Shown here in pieces: positions 7,395 through 17,244 of a stretch of 64,000 nt of DNA; within the stretch, counting starts at the first letter, position 1; every line of letters begins with the position of its first letter. A program made the position numbers and the translations under genes. Source of the stretch: Hirschia litorea. GTDB lineage: Bacteria; Pseudomonadota; Alphaproteobacteria; Caulobacterales; Hyphomonadaceae. The stretch covers positions 186,001 through 250,000 of the forward strand of contig NZ_JBHTBR010000009.1 in assembly GCF_042665075.1 (NCBI RefSeq). Reading direction: 5' to 3'. The notes below the pieces were generated by a model. It was not told where the DNA came from. It made no database searches and worked only from the letters and a program-made list of their open reading frames with translations.

Positions 7395-10355
7395 TTAGAA
7401 TTTCCGGTTCACAGTCACGAAGGCTGTACGTCCGCGAAGGTCGTATCCACCCACCAATGGAATGTTACCACGACGTGTCGCTACACCTGTTGAGATGTAA
7501 GGTGGCTCTTCATCAGTGATGTTTTGGAAACCACCGATAATGCTCCAGTCATCGTTTTGGTAACGCACTGTAAGGTCGTGTGTGAGAGATGCGTCAGCAT
7601 CCACAACATAACGTGCATCGCGGCCGAAGTAAGTTGAGAACTCATCAGCGTAGATCGCGTTGCTTGTCTCGTGGATGTAGTCAAACAACCATGAGTAAGT
7701 CCAGTCGCCACGTTGCAAGCTCACACGACCATTTGCCACCCATTCTGGGTCACCAATAGTGCCTGAGAAGTCATCTGTATCGAAGCCTGATTCAGCGTTT
7801 GAATCAAACAATAGGCTGATGTCATCAATGGTTTGTGTCGCTTGAACTTCTACAATCATACCACCAAAGTCAAAGTCGTGGTTGTAGCGGATTGTGTAGT
7901 CGAAACCAGATGTTTTTTGCTGGTTTACGTTCAAGAAACTGTCAGTCACTGTTTCAACACCAAGGTGCTCAAGTGCATCGCTTGGGTTGTTTGTACGTGT
8001 AAACAAGTCACAGAATGCATTCGGGAAGTTTTCACTACCGTAACATCCACCAAGAATTGACGCTGAACCCAAGCGGCTAACTTGATCATTCACTTCGATA
8101 GAGAAGTAATCAATCGCGATAGAAAGATCTGCAAATGTAGGTGTGAAGATTACACCGATTGTTTCAGATTCAGATGTTTCTGCCTCTAGGTTTCCAGCAC
8201 CACCACCAGATGTCACAAGCGCACTTGAACCGCTACCTGCGAAGTCTTCTGGGATACCATCAGCCGCACAGTTTGCACGGATGTTTGCGTTTGTTGAATC
8301 ACCCCAATCAATACATGGGTCGATCGAACGTTGTGCCGCAAATGATGTTTGGTTTCCAAGGTATAGTTCATAAAGTGCAGGTGCACGGTATGATGTACCT
8401 TTAGAACCACGTACACGCAATGATGGGATAATCTGCCAGTTTAGACCAGCTTTCCATACGTCGCCTGTGCCGTAAGAGGCATAGTTGAATGAACGTGCAG
8501 ACGCGTTGACTGTAAGTTCTTCAAATGCAGGAACGCCTTTTAGAATAGGCACTTCAAGCTCTGCAAAATACTCAACCACATCATCGTCACCTTGGGTCAC
8601 GAGTGCGGAACTAGAACCCCAAAGGTCACCATTGATGGAGGCTTCTGAAGGTTGGTCATCAATTGAGAATTCGCGTGCTTCAATACCAACAGCTAGGCCA
8701 ACATCACCTGCTGGTAGTTCAAAGATAGGACCCGCTGCAACCGCAGTGAACATGGATTGTTCATAAGTGGTTTTACCTTCTTGGTATTCAGACACTTCGT
8801 CATACCAAGATTGGTCATAACCAAAGAGGGCACCTGGAGCGAAGATGTCATATGTTGGTGCAACAGCTGTACCTGCACCGCGCGCACCACTGTGGTTCCA
8901 GTCACCTGATTTAGAAATCAAGATGCTGTCTCCGCCATAAGTCCCTTCAGACTTAGATGTCACCGCGTCCAATGACCAGTTCCAATCGCTTAGGAAGCCG
9001 CCAAATGTACCGTCAAGACCTGTCGCAAAGTGGTAGTAATCCACGTTGATTTCAGAGTTTGAAGGCGCAATCAGTACAGGTTGTACCAATGACGCGAACG
9101 GGTTTGTGTATGTTGTGTCAGGTGTGCCGTCTGCATTTGTGTAGCCAAGGCCAAATGGAACCAATGACGCATCACTAATACGCGGGAAGAACTGACGCCA
9201 GCCTTCAGATTTTGTCTTACGTGAGCTGTAAAGAAGCTCAGTATCCCAAGTGATTCCACCTAGAATGTTGAAGTCAAAGTTTGAAGAACCATACAATGTG
9301 AACACGTCTTGTGCGTTGATCGCATCAGCAGTGTTTGCGTATTCGCTGTTGATCACATCTTCATAGAATGCCACGCCGTCAGGGTCATCATAGCGACCGT
9401 TTGCGCGTGGGCGATATCCTTCAAGTCCACCAACTGTCACACCATCTGGAGACGGAATGTAGCGCTCGCCAGTGAAGGCATCAATGATTGTGTTGTGGTA
9501 TAGGTTACCGCTTGAACAAGATAGGTTTGTGCCAGCGTGGATTGAGCGGTCTTCACGGTCAATACGTGCGCCTGTGTCTGGGTCAAACACGTAATCTTGA
9601 GGACATGATAGGTAGTCACGGTCGGCAAGTGAAAGGTCTTTACGTTTTGTGTACTGACCTGCAAGTACGATGTTACCAGTGTCAAAGTTAAGACCATAAG
9701 CCCCGTCAATCACGAAAGACTCACCGCCACCTTCAACAGGTTGGTTGTATTGTACCGTCAATTCAGGGCGGTCGATTGATGTACGTGTGATTACGTTCAC
9801 AACACCAGCAACAGCATCAGAACCATAAATGGATGACGCACCATCTTTTAGGATGTCGACACGCGTGATGACTGAGCTAGGTAGTACGTTCAAGTCGAAT
9901 GAACCCACTTGTCCACGTGTACCGGCTGGGCCTGGGCGGCGACCGTTCATCAAGACGAGTGAGCGGTTTGCACCAAGACCACGAAGAGACACAGAGTTGA
10001 TACCTGTACCACCTTCAACAACGAAACCACCAAATTGGTTGTTTAGCTGAACAGAACCGGCTGCAACGGATGAGCCTTGAATGATTTCAGCGGTGTCAAC
10101 AAGACCTTCAAGTGTCGCGACTTCCGCAGTGATCACTTGGATAGGGGAGGTTGATGAAAATTCATCGCGGCGCAGCAATGAACCCGTCACAACCACACGC
10201 TCCATCCGCTTGCTGTCTTCAGCTGCGGGCGCTTCGATGGCTTCTGGCGCTGTCGTTGTTTCAGCTTCCTGCGCGTATGCAGGGGCAAGTAATAGTGTAC
10301 TTGCCGCTACTCCAGAGAGTAGAAGTGAAGTAGTCACTCTATTTGTTATTTTCAT
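7395..10355 (-). CDS. TonB-dependent receptor, large type
   Basis: A 986-residue TBDT. The signal peptide ends near A-Y-A-Q (about residue 29), then comes an acidic linker, a TonB-box-like M-E-R-V-V-V-T-G-S, a plug with S-L-R-G-L-G-A-N-R-S-L-V-L-M-N-G-R-R, and a barrel of about 780 residues ending in aromatic F. This subtype (V-V-V-T-G-S-L-L-R-R-D-E) is common in Caulobacterales and Sphingomonadales and is often encoded beside peptidases, as here, where a secreted S9 peptidase is divergent. Peptide or amino-acid chelate uptake is therefore plausible. Two Pho-box-like 7-4-7 repeats lie upstream on this strand (10444-10461, 10551-10568), which would instead suggest phosphate control. Confidence 0.92.
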   Translation of the reverse strand: MKITNRVTTSLLLSGVAASTLLLAPAYAQEAETTTAPEAIEAPAAEDSKRMERVVVTGSLLRRDEFSSTSPIQVITAEVATLEGLVDTAEIIQGSSVAAGSVQLNNQFGGFVVEGGTGINSVSLRGLGANRSLVLMNGRRPGPAGTRGQVGSFDLNVLPSSVITRVDILKDGASSIYGSDAVAGVVNVITRTSIDRPELTVQYNQPVEGGGESFVIDGAYGLNFDTGNIVLAGQYTKRKDLSLADRDYLSCPQDYVFDPDTGARIDREDRSIHAGTNLSCSSGNLYHNTIIDAFTGERYIPSPDGVTVGGLEGYRPRANGRYDDPDGVAFYEDVINSEYANTADAINAQDVFTLYGSSNFDFNILGGITWDTELLYSSRKTKSEGWRQFFPRISDASLVPFGLGYTNADGTPDTTYTNPFASLVQPVLIAPSNSEINVDYYHFATGLDGTFGGFLSDWNWSLDAVTSKSEGTYGGDSILISKSGDWNHSGARGAGTAVAPTYDIFAPGALFGYDQSWYDEVSEYQEGKTTYEQSMFTAVAAGPIFELPAGDVGLAVGIEAREFSIDDQPSEASINGDLWGSSSALVTQGDDDVVEYFAELEVPILKGVPAFEELTVNASARSFNYASYGTGDVWKAGLNWQIIPSLRVRGSKGTSYRAPALYELYLGNQTSFAAQRSIDPCIDWGDSTNANIRANCAADGIPEDFAGSGSSALVTSGGGAGNLEAETSESETIGVIFTPTFADLSIAIDYFSIEVNDQVSRLGSASILGGCYGSENFPNAFCDLFTRTNNPSDALEHLGVETVTDSFLNVNQQKTSGFDYTIRYNHDFDFGGMIVEVQATQTIDDISLLFDSNAESGFDTDDFSGTIGDPEWVANGRVSLQRGDWTYSWLFDYIHETSNAIYADEFSTYFGRDARYVVDADASLTHDLTVRYQNDDWSIIGGFQNITDEEPPYISTGVATRRGNIPLVGGYDLRGRTAFVTVNRKF

Positions 10356-10443
10356 ATGAATTAAGACCCGTGTATAATCAACGTTTTATGTTGATATTTA
10401 TTTGAGGTTTACTTCCTCTGTCGCTGTGCCAAAGAATGCCCCA

Positions 10444-10461
10444 ATGACACAAAACCGACAC
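10444..10461 (-). promoter_or_regulatory. Weak Pho-box-like repeat
   Basis: Read on the minus strand: GTGTCGG-TTTT-GTGTCAT, a 7-4-7 direct repeat with an 11-bp period. It is 89 bp upstream of the minus-strand TBDT. One half matches the PhoB consensus well and the other poorly. Confidence 0.3.
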
Positions 10462-10550
10462 AAAGCTTGCACTTCGGGAATTATTTGCCAAGCCGTAAAA
10501 TAAAAAACTAGGCGAAAACCTGCTAATAATTACCGAAATTGCCATAGAAT

Positions 10551-10568
10551 GTGACAAAAAGGCGACAA
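10551..10568 (-). promoter_or_regulatory. Weak Pho-box-like repeat
   Basis: Read on the minus strand: TTGTCGC-CTTT-TTGTCAC, again 7-4-7 with an 11-bp period, about 196 bp upstream of the minus-strand TBDT. It is weaker than the tandem boxes at 21.95 kb. Confidence 0.3.
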
Positions 10569-10796
10569 AATGTGTGCAAATCAGGCGCATCATACCTATT
10601 TTTAGCAAAAGATTAGTAAACCTTACCTTGCGGTATATTTGATATTTCTAAAAATGTATGGAATGAATCATAGCAGGGCGGATAAATCGCCTAAAAGTTG
10701 TAAAAATCATCAGTACTTGATTTTACTTAGAAAATACTTGTGCGTAGGTTGTGCTTATTCTCTAGGTTGTGTCGGGAAACGTATCTGAGGTGAAGT

Positions 10797-12797
10797 ATGA
10801 AATTATTGAAGCCTATGGCTTTCGCAGTCGCAGCAATTGCCGCGTCATGGGGCGCAAATGCGCAAATTCCTGTCGAGGATTTAGGGCGATATCCAGCCAT
10901 GTCTTCATTGGATATGTCGCCTGATGGAAAATTCTTGGTTGGTCTTATGACGCCGCCAGGAAATGACGGAACTGATCGCGGTGTTGCGGTCTGGGACCTA
11001 ACAAAACCAGGCTCTGCACCGACTTTTACACCGTCCAATGACAAGATGAAATTCATAGGTGCATCCGCATTTAAAGCGGGTAAAATCTTAGTACGTGCCA
11101 ACCAAGCTTGGACGGGTGCGATGTATGGATGTATCGAAGGAAAATCCACCGGCGCGACCAAAACATTCATCGCCAAAACTTATTTGACAGACATCAAAAT
11201 GAAAAAATTTGATGAGCCATTCGAGCCTGTAAAAGCAGGGAATGGTGTGCTGGAAACATGCGCAAAAGTGTCAGATGTTGGTGGGATTGTTGCAGATCTA
11301 CCGCTTGACGACACCAAAGTTGTTGTTAGCCGCGTCAGTAAGGAATGGGAATTTACTGAATATCTTGTCTATGATTTGAAAGAAGATTCTTACCGTCTCA
11401 TCTTCCGCGAAAACGACATTGATAGGCTTGGTCTGATAGACCCTCGCACAGGTGATTTGCTGACTAAAATTCGCCTTGATGAGCGTGGTGGTGAGTATTA
11501 CCAAACGCCGCTCATCGTGAATGAAGCAGGTGACTTTGAAGAACACCCATTGCTCACAACAACAGCATCTAAGCGTCATACAATTAGTATTTCAGGTCGT
11601 GATGAAGCGACAGGAAAATACTATGTCGTCACTGACAAATTCAGCGATAAAGCTGCGCTATATATGTATGATCCAAAAGCTAAAAAGTTTGACGATCAGC
11701 CGCTTTTTGCGCACCCTGATTTCTCAGTAAGTGGCATTTCCTTGGGTAGGAAAGCTAATAATTTCAATAAATTATTAGCAGTGTATTTTGAAGCAGCAGA
11801 TGAAGAAGTCTATTATGTCGATGAAGACCTTTATGCTATTCATGAAGGGCTAAAAGCAGCATTCCCGGGTAAAACTATCTCAATCCGCGAATACACGCCT
11901 GACTTCAAAAAAGTCCTTTTCACAACAGGAAGCACAGTCGACACAGCAACTTATTACTTGTTGCGTGACCGCAAGACACCCGAACTTATCGGTGCATTGC
12001 GTCCTTGGATTTTGCCAAAAGATATCGGCCCAACTGAACTTGTCTATTACACAGCACGTGATGGTATGAAAATTCCGGGCCTCCTTGCAAAACCTCCGGG
12101 CTGGAAAAAGGGGGATAAGCCTGTGCCAACTGTCATCATGCCACACGGTGGACCTTGGGCGCGTGACTATGCACAAGCAGCGAGTGGCGGCGATACTTGG
12201 GTACACTTCTTCACCTCACGTGGTTATGCTGTATTGAAACCTCAATATCGCGGCTCAGAAGGGTGGGGTCACAAGCTCTGGCTTGCCGGTGATAATGAGT
12301 GGGGCCAAAAAATGCAGGATGATAAAGACGATGGTGCTGCATGGTTGGTTCAAGAAGGTGTTGCTGATCCTAATAAGCTCGTCATGATGGGGTATTCCTA
12401 TGGTGGATTTGCTGCCTTTGCAGCAAGTGTACGTGAAAACAGCCCATACCAATGTGCAATCGCAGGGGCAGGGGTTGCTAATCTGGAGCGTGTTGGAACG
12501 CTATGGAGCAACAACCGTTTCCAACGTGCTTTCCAAGGTCACACTGTGACTGGTATGGACCCGATCGAGAACACGGATAAAATCAATATTCCTATTTTGA
12601 TCTTCCATGGTGATCGCGATGTGCGTGTGCCGCTTTTCCACTCAACTGATTTTTACAACAAAGTGAAAAACAAAGTGGATGCTGAATTGGTAGTCGTAAA
12701 AGACATGCCGCACAGCAATCCGTGGTGGCCGGAAAACTTCAACACAAGCTTCAATGCGATTGATGATTTCCTAAAAACACGTTGTTTTAAAAACTAA
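10797..12797 (+). CDS. Secreted S9-family prolyl oligopeptidase-like peptidase
   Basis: A 666-residue alpha/beta-hydrolase peptidase of family S9. A signal peptide (ending G-A-N-A-Q, about residue 22) sends it to the periplasm. Residues about 25-420 form a beta-propeller-like N-terminal part. The C-terminal catalytic domain carries the nucleophile Ser534 in G-Y-S-Y-G-G, Asp608 in H-G-D-R-D-V-R-V and His639 in P-H-S-N. Such enzymes trim short peptides in the periplasm. It is divergent from a TBDT and probably processes peptides that receptor imports. All three catalytic residues are present. Confidence 0.9.
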   Translation: MKLLKPMAFAVAAIAASWGANAQIPVEDLGRYPAMSSLDMSPDGKFLVGLMTPPGNDGTDRGVAVWDLTKPGSAPTFTPSNDKMKFIGASAFKAGKILVRANQAWTGAMYGCIEGKSTGATKTFIAKTYLTDIKMKKFDEPFEPVKAGNGVLETCAKVSDVGGIVADLPLDDTKVVVSRVSKEWEFTEYLVYDLKEDSYRLIFRENDIDRLGLIDPRTGDLLTKIRLDERGGEYYQTPLIVNEAGDFEEHPLLTTTASKRHTISISGRDEATGKYYVVTDKFSDKAALYMYDPKAKKFDDQPLFAHPDFSVSGISLGRKANNFNKLLAVYFEAADEEVYYVDEDLYAIHEGLKAAFPGKTISIREYTPDFKKVLFTTGSTVDTATYYLLRDRKTPELIGALRPWILPKDIGPTELVYYTARDGMKIPGLLAKPPGWKKGDKPVPTVIMPHGGPWARDYAQAASGGDTWVHFFTSRGYAVLKPQYRGSEGWGHKLWLAGDNEWGQKMQDDKDDGAAWLVQEGVADPNKLVMMGYSYGGFAAFAASVRENSPYQCAIAGAGVANLERVGTLWSNNRFQRAFQGHTVTGMDPIENTDKINIPILIFHGDRDVRVPLFHSTDFYNKVKNKVDAELVVVKDMPHSNPWWPENFNTSFNAIDDFLKTRCFKN

Positions 12798-12819
12798 GTT
12801 TTTAAAGTCATAAGTTTTG

Positions 12820-12851
12820 AAAAGCCCGTCATTCATTTGGCGGGCTTTTTT
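12820..12851 (+). terminator. Intrinsic terminator after the S9 peptidase
   Basis: AAAGCCCG at 12821-12828 pairs with CGGGCTTT at 12841-12848, followed by a run of T. It begins 23 bp after the stop codon. Confidence 0.85.
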
Positions 12852-13048
12852 ATGACGTTTAGGAGATTGAAAATTGAAAAAATGAATTTCTTTCAGCGTA
12901 TTAAATGAATTGTTCTGAAACTAAAATTCGAACTATCATAAAATTATGTAACATTGTACCGGCTCAAAATATTACTGCGACATAGTGTGTTTAACGTATG
13001 CCGCTGAGTATATTTTTCAGTATTTTAGCTTAAATTTGAAAGTCGAAA

Positions 13049-15106
13049 ATGTTCCGTTTACTCCTTGTATCTACCTGCTTTTTATTTTCTGTCAGTCCAC
13101 TGGCGCTTTCCCAGAGCTCAGGTGAAGAAAATATGGAAACCAAAGAGGTTCTGGATACTATCAAAGTGTATGGGCGCGGCCTCAACTTGAACGGCACAGC
13201 AATTGCCGCGTCTGAAGGTGTTGTAGGGTATAAAGACTTTGAAGATCGTCCACTTTCTCGTGTAGGTGAATTGATAGAAGTTATCCCTGGTGTGATCGCT
13301 ACCCAACATTCTGGTGAAGGCAAAGCAAATCAATATTTTTTACGTGGCTTCAACCTTGACCACGGAACTGATTTTTCAGCCAATATTGACGGTGTGCCTG
13401 TTAATTTACGGAGTCATGGTCATGGGCAGGGATATTTAGATATAAACTTTGTCATTCCAGAGTTGGTTGAACGCGTCGATTTTCGCAAAGGTCCATATCG
13501 CGCATCCACGGGAGATTTCTCAGTGGCGGGATCGGGACAATACAATACGTATGACGCATTGAGGCATGATTTTGTTGAAGTCTCGGCAGGTGAGTTTGGA
13601 TATTTACGGACTGTAATAGCGGGTGATTATAATATTTCTCAAAATACCTCCTTACTTTTCGGCTTGGAAACAGAAGTATATGATGGGCCTTGGGTGCTGG
13701 AGCAAGACCTCCAAAAGCTGAATGCAATGGGTAAAGTCATCCACACTGCAGGTGCGTGGAATCTAGAAGCTTCTCTGAGTGCATATGATAGCGAATGGAC
13801 TGCGACTGACCAAATTCCTCGACGCGCAATCGATAGCGGACAAATAGAGCGGTTTGGTTTTATTGATGATGATTTGGGTGGTAACACAACACGTTTTTCT
13901 ACAAATGGTCAGGCGCGATACAATCATGACAGTGGTGCAGAAACGAAATTCAATCTCTTTGCCGTAGCTTATGATTTTACCTTGTATTCCAACTTCACTT
14001 ATTTTCTTGATGATCCTGTAAATGGTGATGAATTCGAGCAACGCGATCAACGCCATTACTATGGCGCAGGTGTTGGGCATACTAGAAACTTAACTGATCG
14101 TTTCACACTGCGCTCAGGCGGAGAAATACGCTATGATGATATAACTGACATAGGTCTTTTCAAAACAGCCTCTCGTCAGCGTGTTTCGACTGTGCGTCAA
14201 GACAGCGTGACTGAATTGAGCCTTGGTGTGTGGGGGGAGGTTGAATATGCATTGACCGAAAATCTTCGGGTGAGTGCGGGGGTGCGTGCTGATTATTTTG
14301 ATGCGGATATCAATGCCGTGAGTGCGCCTGTTAATGGCGGCTCGGCCAGTGATGATTTGCTTTCACCAAAATTAGGTTTCGCATGGCAAACACCAGTAGG
14401 TTTAGAATTTTATGCCAATTACGGCCAAGGTTTCCATTCAAACGATGTGCGCGGCGCAACAATCTCAATAGATCCTGTTTCAGGAGACACGGTGCAGCCC
14501 GTACCTATTCTTGTTAAGGCGCATGGCACTGAAATAGGGGCGCGATTTGAGCATGGCCCATTGCGTGCCACCTTAGCAGTTTTCAGTCTCGATCTTGATT
14601 CAGAACTCGTGTTTGTTGGTGATGCAGGAACGACCGAAGTCAATGATGGATCTATTCGTAAAGGCATTGAAGCAAGTTTGTTTGTACAAGCAACAGATTG
14701 GTTGGTAGCTGATTTCTCTGCTGCATATACAGATGCCGAATTTGATATTTCAGGAAATGATAGGGCTATTCCAGGTGCAGTTGAAAGTGTGATCGGAGCG
14801 GGCATCTTAGCTAATTTTGAGTCGTGGACGTTCAGTACGCGATTACGTCATTTTGGTGAGGCACCATTGATCGAAGATGCAAGCGTCATGTCAGAGCCAA
14901 CAACATTGGTTAATTTGGTGGGAAGTTATGATTGGCGCAACATAATATTATCACTTGAGGTCCTGAATGCGTTTAATGCTGAGGATAATGACATTAGCTA
15001 TTTCTTTGGCTCGCAACTCTCCAATGAAATAGCGCCTGTTGAAGATATTCATTTTCATCCTGTTGAACCAAGACAGGTGCGGGTCTCTTTGCGATATAAT
15101 TTCTAA
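13049..15106 (+). CDS. TonB-dependent receptor
   Basis: A 685-residue TBDT with a signal peptide (about residues 1-22) and a plug that includes the unusual motif L-R-G-F-N-L-D-H-G-T-D-F followed by L-R-S-H-G-H-G-Q-G-Y. The histidine-rich plug loop is typical of a TBDT subgroup found in sphingomonads and relatives, for which metal-complex substrates have been suggested; I cannot confirm that here. The barrel ends in R-V-S-L-R-Y-N-F with the expected terminal Phe. It stands alone, with a terminator upstream and about 340 bp without genes downstream. Confidence 0.9.
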   Translation: MFRLLLVSTCFLFSVSPLALSQSSGEENMETKEVLDTIKVYGRGLNLNGTAIAASEGVVGYKDFEDRPLSRVGELIEVIPGVIATQHSGEGKANQYFLRGFNLDHGTDFSANIDGVPVNLRSHGHGQGYLDINFVIPELVERVDFRKGPYRASTGDFSVAGSGQYNTYDALRHDFVEVSAGEFGYLRTVIAGDYNISQNTSLLFGLETEVYDGPWVLEQDLQKLNAMGKVIHTAGAWNLEASLSAYDSEWTATDQIPRRAIDSGQIERFGFIDDDLGGNTTRFSTNGQARYNHDSGAETKFNLFAVAYDFTLYSNFTYFLDDPVNGDEFEQRDQRHYYGAGVGHTRNLTDRFTLRSGGEIRYDDITDIGLFKTASRQRVSTVRQDSVTELSLGVWGEVEYALTENLRVSAGVRADYFDADINAVSAPVNGGSASDDLLSPKLGFAWQTPVGLEFYANYGQGFHSNDVRGATISIDPVSGDTVQPVPILVKAHGTEIGARFEHGPLRATLAVFSLDLDSELVFVGDAGTTEVNDGSIRKGIEASLFVQATDWLVADFSAAYTDAEFDISGNDRAIPGAVESVIGAGILANFESWTFSTRLRHFGEAPLIEDASVMSEPTTLVNLVGSYDWRNIILSLEVLNAFNAEDNDISYFFGSQLSNEIAPVEDIHFHPVEPRQVRVSLRYNF

Positions 15107-15446
15107 ATATAAGTGATCAGGTGGCGGCTGCCTGTGCGAAGATCAACCTCTGATCTGGCGAACAGACACGCGTGTCTAATCGCCAAAATCACGTTTGAGC
15201 AGCCATTCAATAGCTATAGGGATGCAAGTTATGATCGGCCCATCTTCAAATGATAAGCAATGCCATAGCTAGCTGGAGACACAGCCTAAGCAGAGTATGA
15301 CCAAATGCGGAGCAGACGCTCTGCAGACCCAGTGCAAGCTATATGCAGGCAGGGTGCAGATGTGAGAATTTACGCCGAATTTAGCGCAAGACTTTTTCTT
15401 CACTTGCGCGTATGGAAAGCTTCGCTTTTACTTAAAGAGACCTTCC
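15107..15446. other. Gene-free stretch, 340 bp
   Basis: No supported ORF. It contains a long near-perfect inverted repeat at 15156-15185 and several short G/C/A-rich repeats (C-T-C-T-G-C-A-G-A type) around 15320-15360. It presumably also holds the promoter of the downstream deacylase. Confidence 0.45.
15156..15185. repeat. 30-bp near-perfect inverted repeat
   Basis: Outer arms TGGCGA/TCGCCA surround a perfect 14-bp palindrome AGACACGCGTGTCT (15164-15177); 13 of 15 positions pair. No T-run follows, so it is not a standard terminator. It may be a protein-binding palindrome or an mRNA 3' hairpin of the TBDT ending 50 bp upstream. Confidence 0.55.
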
Positions 15447-16493
15447 ATGTCAGACAGCAATTTTGAAATTGGCGGCACACAAATCCGCGCGGGTGAACGT
15501 AAAACAATAGATATCCCACTCAGCTATTTGTCCGATCATACCCAAATGCATATGCGTGTTCAGGTCATTCGCGGCTCAAAACCTGGCCCCACTTTATTCG
15601 TCAGTGGAGCCATCCACGGTGATGAAATTATCGGGGTGGAAATTATCCGTCGAATTGCTGAATTGGCCCAACTAAAACGCTTGCACGGCACGGTTATTTT
15701 AGTCCCCATCGTCAACACATATGGCTTTGTGGGATTGTCTCGATATCTACCTGATCGCCGTGACTTGAATCGCTCATTTCCCGGGAGTGAAAAGGGGGCT
15801 TTAGCCGCGCAACTTGCCCACACCTTTATGTCCCAAATCGTGCAGTGTTCTGATTATGGTTTAGACCTCCACAGCGGCGCTATTCACCGCGCAAACCTAC
15901 CTCAAATCCGCGCAAATTTAGACGATCCGGTCGTGGAAGGCATGGCGAAAGCTTTCGGTGCCTCCATCATGTTGAACGCAAATCTGCGTGATGGTTCTCT
16001 GCGCGAAGCCGCGCAAACTGTCGGCTGCAACATGTTGCTGTATGAAGCAGGTGAGGCGCTTCGTTTTGATGAGTCTGCCATTCGTATTGGTGTGAAAGGC
16101 GTGATTGGCGTTTTGCGCCACCTCGAAATGTTGCCGAAAAAAGCCAGCAAAACCAACGACAAATCTACTGACCCCATTCGCGCACAATCAAGTCATTGGC
16201 TGCGCGCACCTATGGGTGGTTTGCTGCGCCCTCTTAAAGCGCTGGGCGATAGTGTCCAGAAGGGGGAGGTGATTGCCATTGTCTCAAACCCAATGGGAGA
16301 GATGAGCAAAGACCTGACAGCGCGTCATTCAGGCATGGTGATTGGGCGCTCCAATCTGCCTGTGGTCAATCGCGGAGATGCTATTTTTCATATTGCGCGC
16401 GTCGATAATGTTGAAGACGCAGAAGATACACTTTCAGCAGTTGAGATGAACGCTGAAAATGATCCGCTCTTTGATGGAATGGAGATTGTTTAA
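15447..16493 (+). CDS. Succinylglutamate desuccinylase/aspartoacylase-family zinc hydrolase
   Basis: A 348-residue M14-like AstE/AspA-family protein. The zinc site is visible as His57 and Glu60 (I-H-G-D-E) and His142 (D-L-H-S-G). The likely general base is Glu200 in Y-E-A-G. The N-P-R-like arginine loop is R-R-D-L-N-R-S-F-P-G. A C-terminal barrel-sandwich part follows from about residue 245. The family removes acyl groups from amino acids or cuts gamma-glutamyl or peptide-like bonds. There is no signal peptide. The preceding sequence holds GAGACC before the ATG. It stands alone, so the substrate cannot be named. Confidence 0.87.
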   Translation: MSDSNFEIGGTQIRAGERKTIDIPLSYLSDHTQMHMRVQVIRGSKPGPTLFVSGAIHGDEIIGVEIIRRIAELAQLKRLHGTVILVPIVNTYGFVGLSRYLPDRRDLNRSFPGSEKGALAAQLAHTFMSQIVQCSDYGLDLHSGAIHRANLPQIRANLDDPVVEGMAKAFGASIMLNANLRDGSLREAAQTVGCNMLLYEAGEALRFDESAIRIGVKGVIGVLRHLEMLPKKASKTNDKSTDPIRAQSSHWLRAPMGGLLRPLKALGDSVQKGEVIAIVSNPMGEMSKDLTARHSGMVIGRSNLPVVNRGDAIFHIARVDNVEDAEDTLSAVEMNAENDPLFDGMEIV

Positions 16494-16641
16494 GCCCTCA
16501 ATGGGGCGCGAGGCATAGGTCTTATTATTGTAGACTTTTGACAAACCAAAATGTGTAATAGAAAAACCAAAAAAGTGAAAATATTTTCAAAACTCTCATA
16601 AGTTGTTGTAATTTATGTATTAATGGTGTCTCGTTGGTGCC

Positions 16642-17244
16642 ATGTCGAGGATATTTGAAGCTTTTGTGGAGAATGAAAACGCAATCCGACGGGTTGTCGC
16701 GCGCTATTGTGCGCGCCCTGAAGATGTAGATGAATTGGTCCAAGAGACCTTTTTAAAATGCTTCGCTGCGGAATTAAAAGCAGAGATTCAAGAGCCTAAA
16801 CACTTCCTTCTTCGTGCCGCCAAAAACACGGCACTGAGTGAAATAAAGAAAAAACGCAATACAACGACAGATTATTTGGAAGATTCTGCCGACAAGGACG
16901 TCTTAGTAGATGAGGGGCAATTTTCGCCCGAAACACGTTATGATGGACGTCGTAAGCTCGCTGTTCTTGCAATGGCGATAGGAAGCTTGTCTGCAGATGA
17001 TCAAAGAATGCTATTAATGCGAAAAATGGAACATTTGAAATTTAAGCAAATTGCCCTGAGAATGGATGTGTCGGTCAGCACGGTTCAAAAACGTGTTGCC
17101 GCTGCGCTTTTGCATTGTAATGCATTCTTTCGCTCACGTGGGTATGACCCAATTGAATTTGGCGGACATTCTCTGACGCCGAAGTCTTCCAATATTGCCG
17201 GTTGGCCCCAGAAATCTACGCGACGGGAGTTAGATAATGACTGA
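16642..17244 (+). CDS. ECF RNA polymerase sigma factor, FecI-like
   Basis: A 200-residue ECF sigma factor. Region 2 (about residues 10-75) carries D-V-D-E-L-V-Q-E-T-F-L-K. Region 4 (about 110-165) has a helix-turn-helix in F-K-Q-I-A-L-R-M-D-V-S-V-S-T-V-Q-K-R. It overlaps the following fecR-like gene by 8 bp and is followed by an STN-domain TBDT, the classic three-gene cell-surface signalling unit in which an occupied receptor releases the sigma factor through FecR. The C-terminal tail after region 4 (about 35 residues) is longer than in many FecI proteins. Confidence 0.93.
   Translation: MSRIFEAFVENENAIRRVVARYCARPEDVDELVQETFLKCFAAELKAEIQEPKHFLLRAAKNTALSEIKKKRNTTTDYLEDSADKDVLVDEGQFSPETRYDGRRKLAVLAMAIGSLSADDQRMLLMRKMEHLKFKQIALRMDVSVSTVQKRVAAALLHCNAFFRSRGYDPIEFGGHSLTPKSSNIAGWPQKSTRRELDND

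Larger units (their letters stand above)
10356..10796. other. Divergent control region, 441 bp
   Basis: Separates the TBDT (minus) from the S9 peptidase (plus). I see no gene in it. Two pairs of G-A-C-A units with an 11-bp period occur at 10444-10461 and 10551-10568 and are listed separately. Confidence 0.5.
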
